Shown here piece after piece: positions 16,392 to 24,909 of a stretch of DNA of 64,000 nt. Each line of letters starts with the position of its first letter. Position 1 is the stretch's first letter. The position numbers were made by a program, and so were the translations under genes. The notes beneath the pieces are model-generated. The model did not search any database and had not been told where the DNA came from. It saw only the letters and a list, made by a program, of their open reading frames with translations. Source of the DNA: Streptomyces griseoaurantiacus (GTDB taxonomy: Bacteria > Actinomycetota > Actinomycetes > Streptomycetales > Streptomycetaceae); NCBI GenBank assembly GCA_014656015.1, contig BNBP01000020.1, positions 36,207-100,206 of the forward strand, written 5' to 3'.

Positions 16392-17084
16392 GTGCGGATC
16401 ATGATCGCGGATGATGAAGCGGCCATCCGTGACTCGCTGGAGCGGGTGCTCCAGGTCGAGGGGTACGACACCAGCACCGTCGCCAACGGTTTCGCGGTGC
16501 TCGACGGGATCGTCGGTGACGAGGGCGACACGCTGGATCTGCTGATCCTCGACGTGATGATGCCCCGCCTCGGCGGGTTGGAGACCTGTCGGCGGTTGCG
16601 GGCCGCGGGCCGGGATCTGCCGGTGCTGATGCTGACCGCCCGTGACCAGGTCTCCGACCGGGTCACGGGGCTGGACGCGGGTGCCGACGACTACCTGCCC
16701 AAGCCGTTCGCCACCGAGGAGCTGCTGGCCCGGGTGCGGGCCCTGCTGCGCCGACGCGCGCCGGCCGACGAGGAGTCGCAGATCCTGTCGTTCGCCGACG
16801 TCCGGCTCGATCCCGACAGGTTCGAGGCGTGGCGGGGCGGGCGGCCGCTGCGCCTGACCCGTACCGAGTTCTCCCTCCTGAGGGTCCTCATGGGCAACGC
16901 GACCCGGGTCCTGACCCGTGACGCGCTGTTCGAGGCGATCTGGGGCTTCGACATGAGCGCCACCGCCAATAACCTCCAGGTGTACGTGAGCTACCTGCGC
17001 CGCAAGATGGAGGCCGGGGGCGAGCCGCGATTGATCTACACGCTGCGCGGCCTGGGATACGTGCTGCGGGAGACTCCTCCGTGA
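16392..17084 (+). CDS. OmpR-family response regulator (MprA/TcrA-like)
   Basis: A 230-residue regulator. The receiver has IADDEAA, phospho-Asp in [20 protein letters not shown] and YLPKPF. The Trans_reg_C winged helix has [15 protein letters not shown] and [12 protein letters not shown], ending [11 protein letters not shown]. The frame is open from 16338, but GTG 16392 is preferred: AAGGGGGG lies about nine bases upstream and the receiver then starts at residue 2. The kinase gene overlaps its stop (GTGA). The promoter region has the CCTCAGGTT motif at 16331, only about 10 bp after the inserted IS. Confidence 0.9.
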   Translation: MRIMIADDEAAIRDSLERVLQVEGYDTSTVANGFAVLDGIVGDEGDTLDLLILDVMMPRLGGLETCRRLRAAGRDLPVLMLTARDQVSDRVTGLDAGADDYLPKPFATEELLARVRALLRRRAPADEESQILSFADVRLDPDRFEAWRGGRPLRLTRTEFSLLRVLMGNATRVLTRDALFEAIWGFDMSATANNLQVYVSYLRRKMEAGGEPRLIYTLRGLGYVLRETPP

Positions 17085-18532
17085 GCGGGCACGCCGGCCG
17101 GGAACCGCGCCGGCTGACCCGATGGTGGCGCCGGCGGTCCCTGCGGGCCAGACTGACGGTGATCGCGGCGACGGCCATCGCGGCCAGCGTGTTCGTGGCC
17201 TTCCAGGTGGCCAGCCAACTCCTGGGCTGGGAGTTGCAGGACAGTGCCAAGGGTCAGCTGCGCGCCGACGCCCGCGTCCTGGCGACGAACGCGCGGCGCG
17301 CCGGTCTGGCGGAGGTCCAGCTACCGCCCTATCCCGGATCAGGCCGGCTGGTGAGGGTCGTCCTGCCCGACGGCTCGACCCGGACGCCGGTCGGCCAACC
17401 CGCGCTGCCCCCCGTCAGCGAGCAGGCGGAGCGGGTGGCGCAGGGCGCGTCGGCCGATCTGATGGAGTCGGGGGACAGCGACGAGGACGGTCACCTCGTC
17501 TACACACTGCGGGCGGGCGACGGCGCGGTCCAGGTGGCCCAGGTCGCCGACGACAGCCCGATCAACCAGTTCGGGTTCGGCATGCTGCTGATCGGGCTGC
17601 TCTGTGTGTTCGGCGGCGCCCTTGTCGGGCGTGCCGTGGCACGGACCGGACTGGCACCGATCGACCGGCTGACCGCCGTCGCGGTACGCGTCGCGCGCAC
17701 CCGGGACCTCGACGCCGACATCCCGGACGAGGGCGGTGGGGAGATCCGGCGGCTGATCCGGTCGATCAACGACATGCTCGCCGCGCTCAGGGACTCCCGG
17801 CGGGCCCAGCGGCTGCTCGCCGAGGACGCCGCCCACGAGCTCAAGACCCCGCTCACCAGCCTGCGCCTCAACGTCGAGCTGCTGATCCGGCTCGATCGGC
17901 GCGGCACCCTGGACAGCGCACTGCCGGCGGCGAGCCGGACCCGGCTGCTCAACGATCTCGGCGCCCAGGTGGCCGAGTTGAGCACCCTCGTGGCCGAGCT
18001 GACCGACCTGGCGCGCGGTGACGTCAGTGACGAGAGCACCGAACTGCTCGACCTCGCCGACGTGGTGGCGGCCGCCGTGACCCGGGCACGTTCCCGCGCG
18101 CCCGAGGTCGAGGTCGCGCTCGATGTGACCTCCGTGTGGGTGAGCGGGCGTCCCGCCGCGCTCGAGCGGGCGGTGCTCAACCTCCTCGACAACGCCGGCA
18201 AGTGGTCCCCCGTGGACCAGCCCATCCAGGTCCGGCTCCGTGCCGAGGGCGCCTCGGCGGTACTCGAGGTCGACGACGCCGGGCCGGGCATCGACGCCGC
18301 CGACGTACCGCGGGTGTTCGACCGGTTCTACCGTGCCGACAGCGCCCGGGCGTTGCCGGGATCAGGTCTGGGGCTGTCGATCGTGCAGCGCGTCGTCGAC
18401 GCCCACGGCGGCCGGGCCACCGTCGCCCGTTCCGCACGCGGTGGCGCGCTGCTTCGGATCGACCTTCCGGCCGCGGCCCCGCCCGCCCCGATCGCGGGGC
18501 CCACCGGCGGGGAGGACACCGCGGCGGGCTGA
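17081..18532 (+). CDS. Sensor histidine kinase (MprB-like)
   Basis: A 483-residue membrane kinase that pairs with the preceding regulator. TM1 is at about 24-46 ([20 protein letters not shown]), followed by a short sensor with acidic [10 protein letters not shown] and TM2 ([18 protein letters not shown]). Then come HAMP, HisKA with phospho-His in [16 protein letters not shown], and HATPase boxes [18 protein letters not shown] and [12 protein letters not shown]. The C-terminal tail [17 protein letters not shown] lies outside the domain, and its DNA has been tandemly duplicated downstream. The convergent MMPL exporter is the likely target of this system. Confidence 0.9.
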   Translation: MSGHAGREPRRLTRWWRRRSLRARLTVIAATAIAASVFVAFQVASQLLGWELQDSAKGQLRADARVLATNARRAGLAEVQLPPYPGSGRLVRVVLPDGSTRTPVGQPALPPVSEQAERVAQGASADLMESGDSDEDGHLVYTLRAGDGAVQVAQVADDSPINQFGFGMLLIGLLCVFGGALVGRAVARTGLAPIDRLTAVAVRVARTRDLDADIPDEGGGEIRRLIRSINDMLAALRDSRRAQRLLAEDAAHELKTPLTSLRLNVELLIRLDRRGTLDSALPAASRTRLLNDLGAQVAELSTLVAELTDLARGDVSDESTELLDLADVVAAAVTRARSRAPEVEVALDVTSVWVSGRPAALERAVLNLLDNAGKWSPVDQPIQVRLRAEGASAVLEVDDAGPGIDAADVPRVFDRFYRADSARALPGSGLGLSIVQRVVDAHGGRATVARSARGGALLRIDLPAAAPPAPIAGPTGGEDTAAG

Positions 18533-18714
18533 CGCGCCCGGGGGCGGAGCACGTGATCCGTGCTCCGCCCCCGGGGATGGGTTCGCGCGGCTGACCGGTG
18601 GGGAGGACACCGCGGCGGGCTGACGTGCCCGGTGGCGCAGTACGTGGGACGGCGGCCCCCGGGCACGGGTTCGCGCGGTTCACCGCCGGGGCGGGACACC
18701 GCGACGCGCCGACC
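18503..18714 (+). repeat. Tandem duplication of the kinase gene's 3' end
   Basis: A unit of about 90 bp beginning ACCGGCGGGGAGGACACCGC starts at 18503 (inside the gene, coding TGGEDTAAG and the stop), again at 18594 (slightly diverged, still ending in [12 protein letters not shown]) and partially at 18682. The second copy is non-coding now. Gain of copies has pushed the downstream terminator region apart. Confidence 0.62.
18537..18575 (+). terminator. Strong hairpin terminator after the histidine kinase gene
   Basis: A perfect 17-bp stem (CCCGGGGGCGGAGCACG pairing with its complement at 18559-18575) with loop TGATC, starting four bases after the kinase stop codon. Confidence 0.72.
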
Positions 18715-18783
18715 CCGAGCCCCGGGCCCCGGGCCCCGGCGTGTGGCGCAGGACCGAAGAGGGCGGTGACCGTCGCGCCCACG

Positions 18784-18824
18784 ACGAGATCCGGGACGGG
18801 CCTGGGGCCCGTCCCGGATCTCGT
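18784..18824. terminator. Bidirectional terminator between convergent genes
   Basis: A perfect 19-bp stem, ACGAGATCCGGGACGGGCC with its complement at 18806-18824, and a 3-base loop (TGG). It lies 15 bp from the end of the MMPL gene and serves it at least; orientation is symmetrical. Confidence 0.75.
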
Positions 18825-18838
18825 TCGTGCCGCCGCGC

Positions 18839-20992
18839 TCACCGTTGCAGCGCGGGCTCCTCCTCATCGGCGAGCGGCCGCTGACCGTGCGGCAGCTCCA
18901 CTGCCGGGCGGGACAGCGGGCTCGGCCACCACATGCGCCGGCCGATCAGCAGAGTGAGAGCGGGTACCAGGACCGACCGCACCAGCAGGGCGTCGAGCAG
19001 CACGCCGAAGGCGACCAGGAACCCGACCTCCACGAGCATCACCAGCGGAAGTGACGTGAGGACCGCGAACGTGGCCGCCAGGACCAGACCTGCCGAGGTG
19101 ATGACGCCACCGGTGGCCGAGAGGGCCTTGAGCATGCCCTTTCTGGTGCCGAGACGCACGGTCTCCTCCCGGGCCCGGCTGGTCAGGAAGATGTTGTAGT
19201 CGACGCCGAGTGCCACCAGGAAGAGGAATGCCAGCAGCGGCACCGATGAGTCGACGCCCTTGAACCCGAGGATCGTGTCGAAGACGAACACGCTGCCGCC
19301 GAAGGCCGCGGCGAAGGAGACGATCACGGTGGCCATCAGGACCAGCGGGGCCAGCACCGCGCGCAGCAGCAGCCCGAGGACGATCAGGACGACGGCGAGC
19401 ACCAGCGGGATCACCAGCTTCTCGTCGCGCTTGGTGGTCACCTCGGTGTCGAGGTTCTCCGCGCTCGGCCCGCCGACGATCGCCTCCGCCCCGCGTACCG
19501 CGTGCACGGCGGTGCGCACCCGCTTGATCGTGTCGTACTCGGCGGTGGTGTCCGGCGCGTCCTTCGGGAACACGGAGATGGCGGCCCAGCCACCGGCGGT
19601 CTGCTCCGGGGCGGCCTGGGCCACCCCGCGAGTGTCCTTGACGACGTCGAGCACCTGCTCCTGCTGCGCCGGCCGCGTCAGGATCGTCAGCGGCTGGCCG
19701 CCGAGCTCGGGGAAGTGCTCGCGGAGAACGGTGAAGCCGGTGACCGACTCGGGCTTGGACAGGAACTGGTCCTGCTCCCGCAGGGCTCCCGAGTTGCCCG
19801 CCAGACCGAGGGCGAGGACACCGAGGACTCCGACCGAGCCGAGCGCCGCCACCCAGCGGCGGCGGTTGATGGCGGCACCGAGCCGTCCCCACAGTCCCCG
19901 CTTCTCCTCCACGGCCGTGCTGAACTGCGGGACCGCCGGCCAGAAGATGCGCCTGCCGAGCACCACGAGCACCGCCGGGAACAGCGTCAGCATGGCCACC
20001 AGCGCGCACAGGACACCGGCCGCACCGATCGGGCCCAGCCCGCTGGTGCTGTTCAGGTCCGCGACCAGCAGGCAGAGCAGGCCGGCGACCACGGTGGCCG
20101 CGGACGCGACGATGGCCGGCGCCGCGCCGCGCAGCGCGTGGATCATCGCGACCCGGACGTTCTCATGGTGGTGCAGTGCCTCCCGATATCGGGCGATGAG
20201 CAACAGCGCGTAGTCCGTGCCCACGCCGAACACCAGGATCGTCAGCAGCGCCGAGTTCTGGTCGTTGACGACGATGCCGAAGCCCTTGACGAGCAGGTAG
20301 ACGGTCGCCATCGAGGTCAGTGCGGCCGCGCCGACGGCCACCAGCGGGATGATCCACAACACCGGGCTGCGATAGGTGAGGATGAGCAGGAGCGTGACGA
20401 CGGCGATGGTGGTGAGCAGGACCTGTGTGTCGATGCCGTCGAAGACGGCCTCCATGTCGCCGTCGATCGCGGCCGGACCGGTCACCTCGAGTTCCAGCCC
20501 CGAGGGGCGGTCCTTCGCGGCCTCACGCAACGGGCCGACGAGGTCCTCCGGTGGGCCGTAGGACGTGCTCACGTCGAGGGTGAACGTCATCGCCTTGCGG
20601 TCGTCGGAGAGGCTCGTCGGTGAGCCCTCCTCGCCCTTGTCACCCTCGTCGGCCTCCGCCTTTGACGGGTACTGCTTGGTAAAGGTGTCGTATTGGCGCT
20701 CGACCGCCGCGCGGTCGGCGGCGGTCAGGCCGTCGGCCCGGTGGTACACGAAGACGAACGTGCTGTCCTCACCGTCGGGGAGCTTGTCCTCCACCGCCGC
20801 CACCTTGGTGGACTCGGCACTGGCCGGCAGGGTGTCCACGGCGCTGTCGGTGGTGACCGAGCTCAACTTCCCACTCAGCGGCACCATGATCACCGCCAGC
20901 ACCAGCCACAGGCCGATCACCAACCAAGGCACCCACCGGCCCGCCCACCGGCCGACCGGCGCTTCCCTGGACGGTGTTGCGTGGACTGCCAT
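18839..20992 (-). CDS. MMPL-family RND exporter
   Basis: A 717-residue inner-membrane exporter of the MMPL/SSD class. It has two repeats, each with one helix, a large outside domain and five further helices: TM1 at WLVIGLWLVLAVIMVPLSG, first cluster from VLLTTIAVVTLLLILTY, second from VIPLVLAVVLIVLGLLLRAV. The proton-relay motifs are present: VFGVGTDYALLLIARYRE and LVALGVDYNIFLTSRAREE. Family members export lipids or small toxic molecules. ATG 20992 is chosen over 21019 because GGAGG lies six bases upstream. The convergent two-component system shares a promoter motif with this gene and probably controls it. Confidence 0.9.
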   Translation of the reverse strand: MAVHATPSREAPVGRWAGRWVPWLVIGLWLVLAVIMVPLSGKLSSVTTDSAVDTLPASAESTKVAAVEDKLPDGEDSTFVFVYHRADGLTAADRAAVERQYDTFTKQYPSKAEADEGDKGEEGSPTSLSDDRKAMTFTLDVSTSYGPPEDLVGPLREAAKDRPSGLELEVTGPAAIDGDMEAVFDGIDTQVLLTTIAVVTLLLILTYRSPVLWIIPLVAVGAAALTSMATVYLLVKGFGIVVNDQNSALLTILVFGVGTDYALLLIARYREALHHHENVRVAMIHALRGAAPAIVASAATVVAGLLCLLVADLNSTSGLGPIGAAGVLCALVAMLTLFPAVLVVLGRRIFWPAVPQFSTAVEEKRGLWGRLGAAINRRRWVAALGSVGVLGVLALGLAGNSGALREQDQFLSKPESVTGFTVLREHFPELGGQPLTILTRPAQQEQVLDVVKDTRGVAQAAPEQTAGGWAAISVFPKDAPDTTAEYDTIKRVRTAVHAVRGAEAIVGGPSAENLDTEVTTKRDEKLVIPLVLAVVLIVLGLLLRAVLAPLVLMATVIVSFAAAFGGSVFVFDTILGFKGVDSSVPLLAFLFLVALGVDYNIFLTSRAREETVRLGTRKGMLKALSATGGVITSAGLVLAATFAVLTSLPLVMLVEVGFLVAFGVLLDALLVRSVLVPALTLLIGRRMWWPSPLSRPAVELPHGQRPLADEEEPALQR

Positions 20993-21040
20993 CACTGGCC
21001 TCCTACATACGAGTTGCATCGCTGATCTGGATGCCTATTT

Positions 21041-21060
21041 CGTACTGAGCGAACCTGAGA
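21041..21060 (-). promoter_or_regulatory. CTCAGGTT/CTCAG motif in the MMPL promoter
   Basis: On the minus strand the sequence reads TCTCAGGTTCGCTCAGTACG, two CTCAG elements nine bases apart, about 50 bp upstream of the MMPL start. A similar CTCAGGTT occurs at 16331 upstream of the response-regulator gene and at 21270 in the decayed copy. CTCAG direct repeats are the binding signature described for mycobacterial MprA, so this is a candidate site for the neighbouring regulator. Confidence 0.42.
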
Positions 21061-21258
21061 CGACTGTTAATGCGGTGCTCAAGCCGGTTGGCCGAGCCAT
21101 GTGGTCGGCGCACGCGCCGGCGTGGTGGTGTCGACGTCTCCCCGGCCCGTGCGGGCATCGGCTGTGTCGACCCGTCCGCTGCGCGCGGCCGGAGCGGGGT
21201 GTGCCTCGGCGTGGTCGACGAGGTCGAGCGGCGGACGTAGTCGGGCCGAGGACGGGTT

Positions 21259-21378
21259 CTAACGTCCGTCTCAGGTTCGCTCGCTAGGAAGTAGGCGTGC
21301 GGTCAAGCGATGCGACCCGTATGCAGGAGGCCGCGATGGCAGTGGACGCAATGCCGTGAGGGAAGGCGCCGCCCGCGC
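21259..21378 (+). pseudogene. Decayed inverted copy of the MMPL promoter and first codons
   Basis: This 120-bp stretch on the plus strand aligns with the minus-strand region that precedes and starts the MMPL gene (about 21070 down to 20960). Shared landmarks in order are GTCTCAGGTTCGCTC, a GCGATGCRACYCGTATG block, AGGAGGCC, and a start region ATGGCAGT. In the copy the frame reads MAVDAMP and then stops; a small indel after CCGT shifts the frame relative to the real gene. It is the fossil of a second MMPL-like gene start, now lying upstream of the amidohydrolase gene. It may still work as a promoter. Confidence 0.6.
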
Positions 21379-21460
21379 GTCGCACGCCGACGACAGTGCG
21401 GGGCCCGCCGCGGCCGGCCCGCACAGCGCGCATGCGGGCGGGTCGTCCTCTCCACCACAG

Positions 21461-21530
21461 CCGCCCTCCGGCGGAGCGGTCCTTCGGCCCGACGGTGCGA
21501 GGCCAGCACGCCCGCTCCGCCGGAGGGCGG
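21461..21530. repeat. Long inverted repeat upstream of the amidohydrolase gene
   Basis: CCGCCCTCCGGCGGAGCGG at 21461-21479 is matched by its exact reverse complement at 21512-21530, giving 19-bp perfect arms with a 32-bp spacer. Each arm is itself partly palindromic (CCTCCGGCGGAG). It lies about 65 bp before the gene start, in what would be the leader, and could act as a terminator, attenuator or site for a dimeric regulator. Confidence 0.6.
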
Positions 21531-21596
21531 CTCGGCGCGGCAGGCGTCGAGGTCGAAGACGGATACCGCACCACACAAACACCTGAGGAGATTCAC

Positions 21597-22706
21597 ATGA
21601 AGCCCATGGGACGCCGCAGCCTTCTCACCGCCGCCACGGCACTTGGCATCGGTGCCGGCTTGTCCACGCATGCCATCGTCTCGGCAGCGGACGACGACGA
21701 GGATTCGGACATCTCACTGCGGGATCAGGACCTTCCCTTCATCGGCACGGAAGAGACCTTTTCCACCCGTGAGTTGATGAAGCTGAACGACAGGCTGTTC
21801 CTCGAGGACACTGGTCTTGCCGAACTCGGCCCCCGTCGCATCGGTGCAATGGATGAGGCGGGGCTCAACGTTCAGATCCTCTCCGCACATACGCCTGGTG
21901 TGCAGAATGTCAAAGGTCAGAAGGGCATCGATTTCGCGTATCGCCTCAACAAGTTGCTCGTCGACGGGCCGATGGCCACCTATCCGGGGAGGTTCAAGGC
22001 ATTCGCGACCTTGCCTCTGCAGGATCCGGAGGCTTCGGCGGACGAACTGGAACGCACAGTCCGGGAGGATGGCTTCCTGGGATGCCTGACCAACGGGATC
22101 ATCGGGAAGAAATTCCTCGACCATCCCGACTTCGAGCCCCTGCTGGCGCGCGCCGAAGCCCTCGACGTGCCGATATACATCCATCCGGGCCTGCCGCCGG
22201 ACGAGGTGTTCGAGATCTACTACAGCAATATGCGGCCGGAGTACCAGAAAGAGTTCCAGGACCAGGTTCTCAGCATCTCTGCATATGGGTGGCACCAGGA
22301 GGTCGTCACTCAGTGCCTCCGCATGATCACCTCGGGAGTGTTCGACAGGCACCCGAAGCTCCAGATCATCATCGGCCACATGGGGGAGGGCCTTCCGTTC
22401 TTCTACAAGCGCGTCGTCGAGAAGATGGGCGAAGTGACGGAGAAGAGTCTGGACAAGCCGTTCGAGCAGTATTTCCATGACAATTTCTGGTTCACGACCA
22501 GTGCATTCCCCCAAACCGAACTGCTCGATCTCCTGCTGGACTTCATAAGCGTGGATCGAGTGATGTTCGCAACCGACTACCCGTTCGCGAACATGAAGAC
22601 CCAGACCGACTGGTTCCGGGGAGTCGAATTGCCGCGCAAGGCCAAGGAGAAAATCGCCTACCGAAACGCGGAAAAGCTGTTCCGAATGAAGGTGTCCGGG
22701 AAGTGA
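21597..22706 (+). CDS. Tat-exported amidohydrolase (decarboxylase-like TIM barrel)
   Basis: A 369-residue protein with a twin-arginine signal (GRRSLLTAATALGIGAGLS). The mature part matches the Amidohydrolase_2/ACMSD-like superfamily that includes gamma-resorcylate decarboxylase: IGTEETFSTRELM replaces the usual EEHF/EEAF opening, and metal or substrate residues lie in IYIHPGLPPDE, IIIGHMGEGLPF and MFATDYPFAN. The His of the EEHF motif is absent, as in the EEAF subgroup. The start has GAGGAG seven bases upstream. Third-position GC is visibly lower than in flanking genes, and the surroundings hold a gene fossil and a transposase remnant, so acquisition by transfer is likely. Confidence 0.84.
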   Translation: MKPMGRRSLLTAATALGIGAGLSTHAIVSAADDDEDSDISLRDQDLPFIGTEETFSTRELMKLNDRLFLEDTGLAELGPRRIGAMDEAGLNVQILSAHTPGVQNVKGQKGIDFAYRLNKLLVDGPMATYPGRFKAFATLPLQDPEASADELERTVREDGFLGCLTNGIIGKKFLDHPDFEPLLARAEALDVPIYIHPGLPPDEVFEIYYSNMRPEYQKEFQDQVLSISAYGWHQEVVTQCLRMITSGVFDRHPKLQIIIGHMGEGLPFFYKRVVEKMGEVTEKSLDKPFEQYFHDNFWFTTSAFPQTELLDLLLDFISVDRVMFATDYPFANMKTQTDWFRGVELPRKAKEKIAYRNAEKLFRMKVSGK

Positions 22707-22769
22707 CGCGCCGACGTCGGAGGTAGGGCGGAAGCGCAGCAGCTCTGTCGGCGGATCTTCGCCGGTAAT

Positions 22770-23153
22770 GGCTGTGCCGGGCTGCCCGGTCGAGGGCCTG
22801 ACCCGCGGCGATGGCCGCATCGTCGCCGGTCGCCCACGGCGCCTCCACCCCGGCGTCCATCGCGGCGGCGATCACCTCCCGGGCCAGGCGGGGCTTGGTC
22901 GCGAAGTGCACGTCGCCGGGTGTCCGTGTCCGGGCAGCGTGACGGCGTTCAGTCGTCGCGGACGGCGTCGGCGTCCCAGCGCGCGTACCGCAGCAGCCGC
23001 CGCATCGGCCCGGGACGGGCGTGGCCGGCCTGTTCGGCCGGCCGCCGGCAGTTCTTGCGCTCGACGTGCGACAGCAGCCCGGTCACGTGGGCGCGGACAC
23101 CGGACCGGGGCTCAACTCGACCGAACCGGCCCGCGATCGGCTCGCGACACCAG
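22770..23153 (-). pseudogene. IS701-type transposase remnant
   Basis: Two minus-strand pieces carry a recognisable transposase. About 23150 to 22950 encodes CREPIAGRFGRVEPRSGVRA, then HVTGLLSHVERKNCRRPAEQ and RLLRYARWDADAVRDD, followed by a stop. After an apparent internal deletion, 22920 to 22780 encodes PGDVHFATKPRLAREVIAAA and GVEAPWATGDDA. Both blocks fit the IS701 family order, but most of the catalytic core is missing and the frame is broken, so it is inactive. No terminal repeats were found. Confidence 0.7.
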
Positions 23154-23169
23154 ACCGCTAGGCACGTTT

Positions 23170-24237
23170 CTACGGGGTCATGTCCTTGGTGAGGCGGACA
23201 GTTCCGTCATCGCCGCTGAGTGGCGCCGATCGGTATCCCTCGCTCTGGTAGAGGGCGATGTTCTGCCGGCTGTGGACGCCGGTGTGCAGCACGATGCGGC
23301 GGCAGCTCGGCTCGGCCGCGGCTTCGGCGGTGCGCAACAGCCGGCGGCCCAGTCCCTGGCCCCGCAGGTCGGGCACGACGCCGAGCCGACCCACGTGCCA
23401 GTCGGTGTCGACACGTCGGGCCCGCACCATGCCCAGCAGCCGGCCATCCCGCCACAATCCCATGGCGTGCCAGGTCGCCAGCCACTCGCCTGTCTGCTCC
23501 GGTGACTCGTGCAGGGCCGGGATGGCCAGGGTGTCGTTGGCGAGGGCCTCGTCCACCCAGCAGCATCGCTGCACCACCGTGACCTCGGGAGCGTCATCAG
23601 GGGTGAGCCGCCTCAGGTAGGAACCCGGCAGCGGGCCGGGCCGCAGGCCGAGGCGTGCCCCTTCGCGCATCGGACGTAGGGCGTGGGCGACCCGGACCAA
23701 TTCGTCCAGGACGCCGACGGCCGCCGCGGCAAGGGTGGCGCTCGGGCGGATCTGTCCGTCTTCGACCGCGTCACCGATGCGTATCGCGACCGTGCGCCCC
23801 AACGGCACCAGGCGCAGTGTGGTCACCACCTGCTTGGCGTGCTGGACCGAGCGCGTGCCCGCGGAGGTGTTCCCGTAGCTGATGAAGCCGATCGGTTTCC
23901 AGGCCCACTCGCGACCGAGGTGATCGAGGGCGTTTTTCAGAGTCGCCGGCATTCCGTAGTTGTACTCCGGCGTCACCACCATGAAGCCGTCCGCGGCGTT
24001 CACGAGCGCGCTCCATCGTCTGGTGTGTTCGTGCGCGTAGAGACCCGAGGACGGATGCTCCTCTTCGTCCAGGAAGGGCAGGTCGAGGTCGCCGAGGGCC
24101 ATGGGCACGAGTTCGACCTCGAGTTCCCCGGCGCGAGGCGTGATCGTCTCGAGCAACCACCTGCCGACCGCCGGGCCGAGGGCGCCGGGCCGGGTGCTGC
24201 ACACCAGAGCGAGGACACGTGCCGTTTTCGTTGACAT
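23170..24237 (-). CDS. NADPH-dependent FMN reductase fused to a GNAT acetyltransferase
   Basis: A 355-residue fusion. Residues 1-190 are a flavodoxin-like FMN reductase: ALVCSTRPGALGPAVGRWLL, the FMN loop PEYNYGMPATLKNALDHLG, and GNTSAGTRSVQHAKQVVTTL. Residues 205-350 are a GNAT domain with YLRRLTPDDAPEVTVVQRCC, the acetyl-CoA loop PDLRGQGLGRRLLRTAE, and HSRQNIALYQSEGYR. It is transcribed away from a MarR regulator whose start lies only 30 bp off. FMN reductases of this class reduce quinones, azo compounds or free flavin; joining to an acetyltransferase suggests reduction followed by N-acetylation of the product, which is inference. Confidence 0.85.
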   Translation of the reverse strand: MSTKTARVLALVCSTRPGALGPAVGRWLLETITPRAGELEVELVPMALGDLDLPFLDEEEHPSSGLYAHEHTRRWSALVNAADGFMVVTPEYNYGMPATLKNALDHLGREWAWKPIGFISYGNTSAGTRSVQHAKQVVTTLRLVPLGRTVAIRIGDAVEDGQIRPSATLAAAAVGVLDELVRVAHALRPMREGARLGLRPGPLPGSYLRRLTPDDAPEVTVVQRCCWVDEALANDTLAIPALHESPEQTGEWLATWHAMGLWRDGRLLGMVRARRVDTDWHVGRLGVVPDLRGQGLGRRLLRTAEAAAEPSCRRIVLHTGVHSRQNIALYQSEGYRSAPLSGDDGTVRLTKDMTP

Positions 24238-24278
24238 GGAAATGAAAGTAGCCGGTATATTGATTACATGTCAACGAA
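24227..24278. promoter_or_regulatory. Divergent leaderless promoters within a palindrome spanning both start codons
   Basis: TTCGTTGACAT (24227-24237) and ATGTCAACGAA (24268-24278) are perfect 11-bp inverted arms, each containing the first codons of one gene (both proteins begin MSTK). Only 30 bp separate the two ATGs, with no ribosome-binding sites. TATATT at 24256 lies six bases before the MarR ATG, and TACTTT on the minus strand sits seven bases before the reductase ATG. Both transcripts therefore probably start at the ATG. The arms are the likely MarR operator half-sites. Confidence 0.58.
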
Positions 24279-24735
24279 GCCCTCGGCTGAGAACGTGCGC
24301 TGGCTGAACCCGGACGAAGAACGGGCGTGGCGGGCCTACCGGCGCATGGTGGTCGCCGTGCAGGCCGCCACGGCGCGTGACCTGGCCGCGGTCGGGCTCT
24401 CCGAGCCCGACTACGAAGTGCTCAGCACGTTGTCGGAGCGGCCCGACCACACCAGCACCCTGCGGGAACAGGCCACCAAGATGCGATGGTCCCGCAGCCG
24501 GCTCTCCCGGCACGCCACCAGGATGGAAGCGCGTGGCCTCCTGCGACGTGCACCCGACCCGGCGGATGGCAGAGGATGTTTCCTCGTTCTCACCGACCAC
24601 GGCCTGGACACGCTCGAGAGCGTCGCCCCGGCGCATGTCGCCTCGGTGCGACGCCACTTCATCGACCGGCTCTCGCCCGAGGATCTCAGAGCCGTCGAAC
24701 GCATCGCCCAGAAGCTGGAGGACATCGAGGGCTGA
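24268..24735 (+). CDS. MarR-family transcriptional regulator
   Basis: A 155-residue winged-helix regulator with the usual MarR order: N-terminal dimer helices (WRAYRRMVVAVQAATARDL), DNA-reading helix (RWSRSRLSRHATRMEARGL), wing RRAPDPADGRGCFLVLTDHG and C-terminal dimer helix. It has no Cys in the ligand region. It is divergent from the reductase-acetyltransferase gene and shares a short palindromic promoter with it, so it most likely represses both and responds to a phenolic or quinone-type ligand. Confidence 0.9.
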   Translation: MSTKPSAENVRWLNPDEERAWRAYRRMVVAVQAATARDLAAVGLSEPDYEVLSTLSERPDHTSTLREQATKMRWSRSRLSRHATRMEARGLLRRAPDPADGRGCFLVLTDHGLDTLESVAPAHVASVRRHFIDRLSPEDLRAVERIAQKLEDIEG

Positions 24736-24742
24736 CGGCGAG

Positions 24743-24778
24743 CGCCGGTCGCTCGCACACCTACGACGGCGACCGGCG
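24743..24778. terminator. Hairpin between the convergent MarR and GNAT genes
   Basis: CGCCGGTCGC and GCGACCGGCG form a perfect 10-bp stem with a 16-base loop, eight bases after the MarR stop codon. Confidence 0.6.
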
Positions 24779-24909
24779 GGACTCATCATCCGTGGTGACC
24801 GGCGACGAGACCCGCGGCCAGGACCCGCAGCTCCGGACAGCCCTGGAGGCCCGGAAGGGAGATGGTGTCGAACCCCGTGGACTGGTCGGACCGCCCAATG
24901 ACCGGTCGG

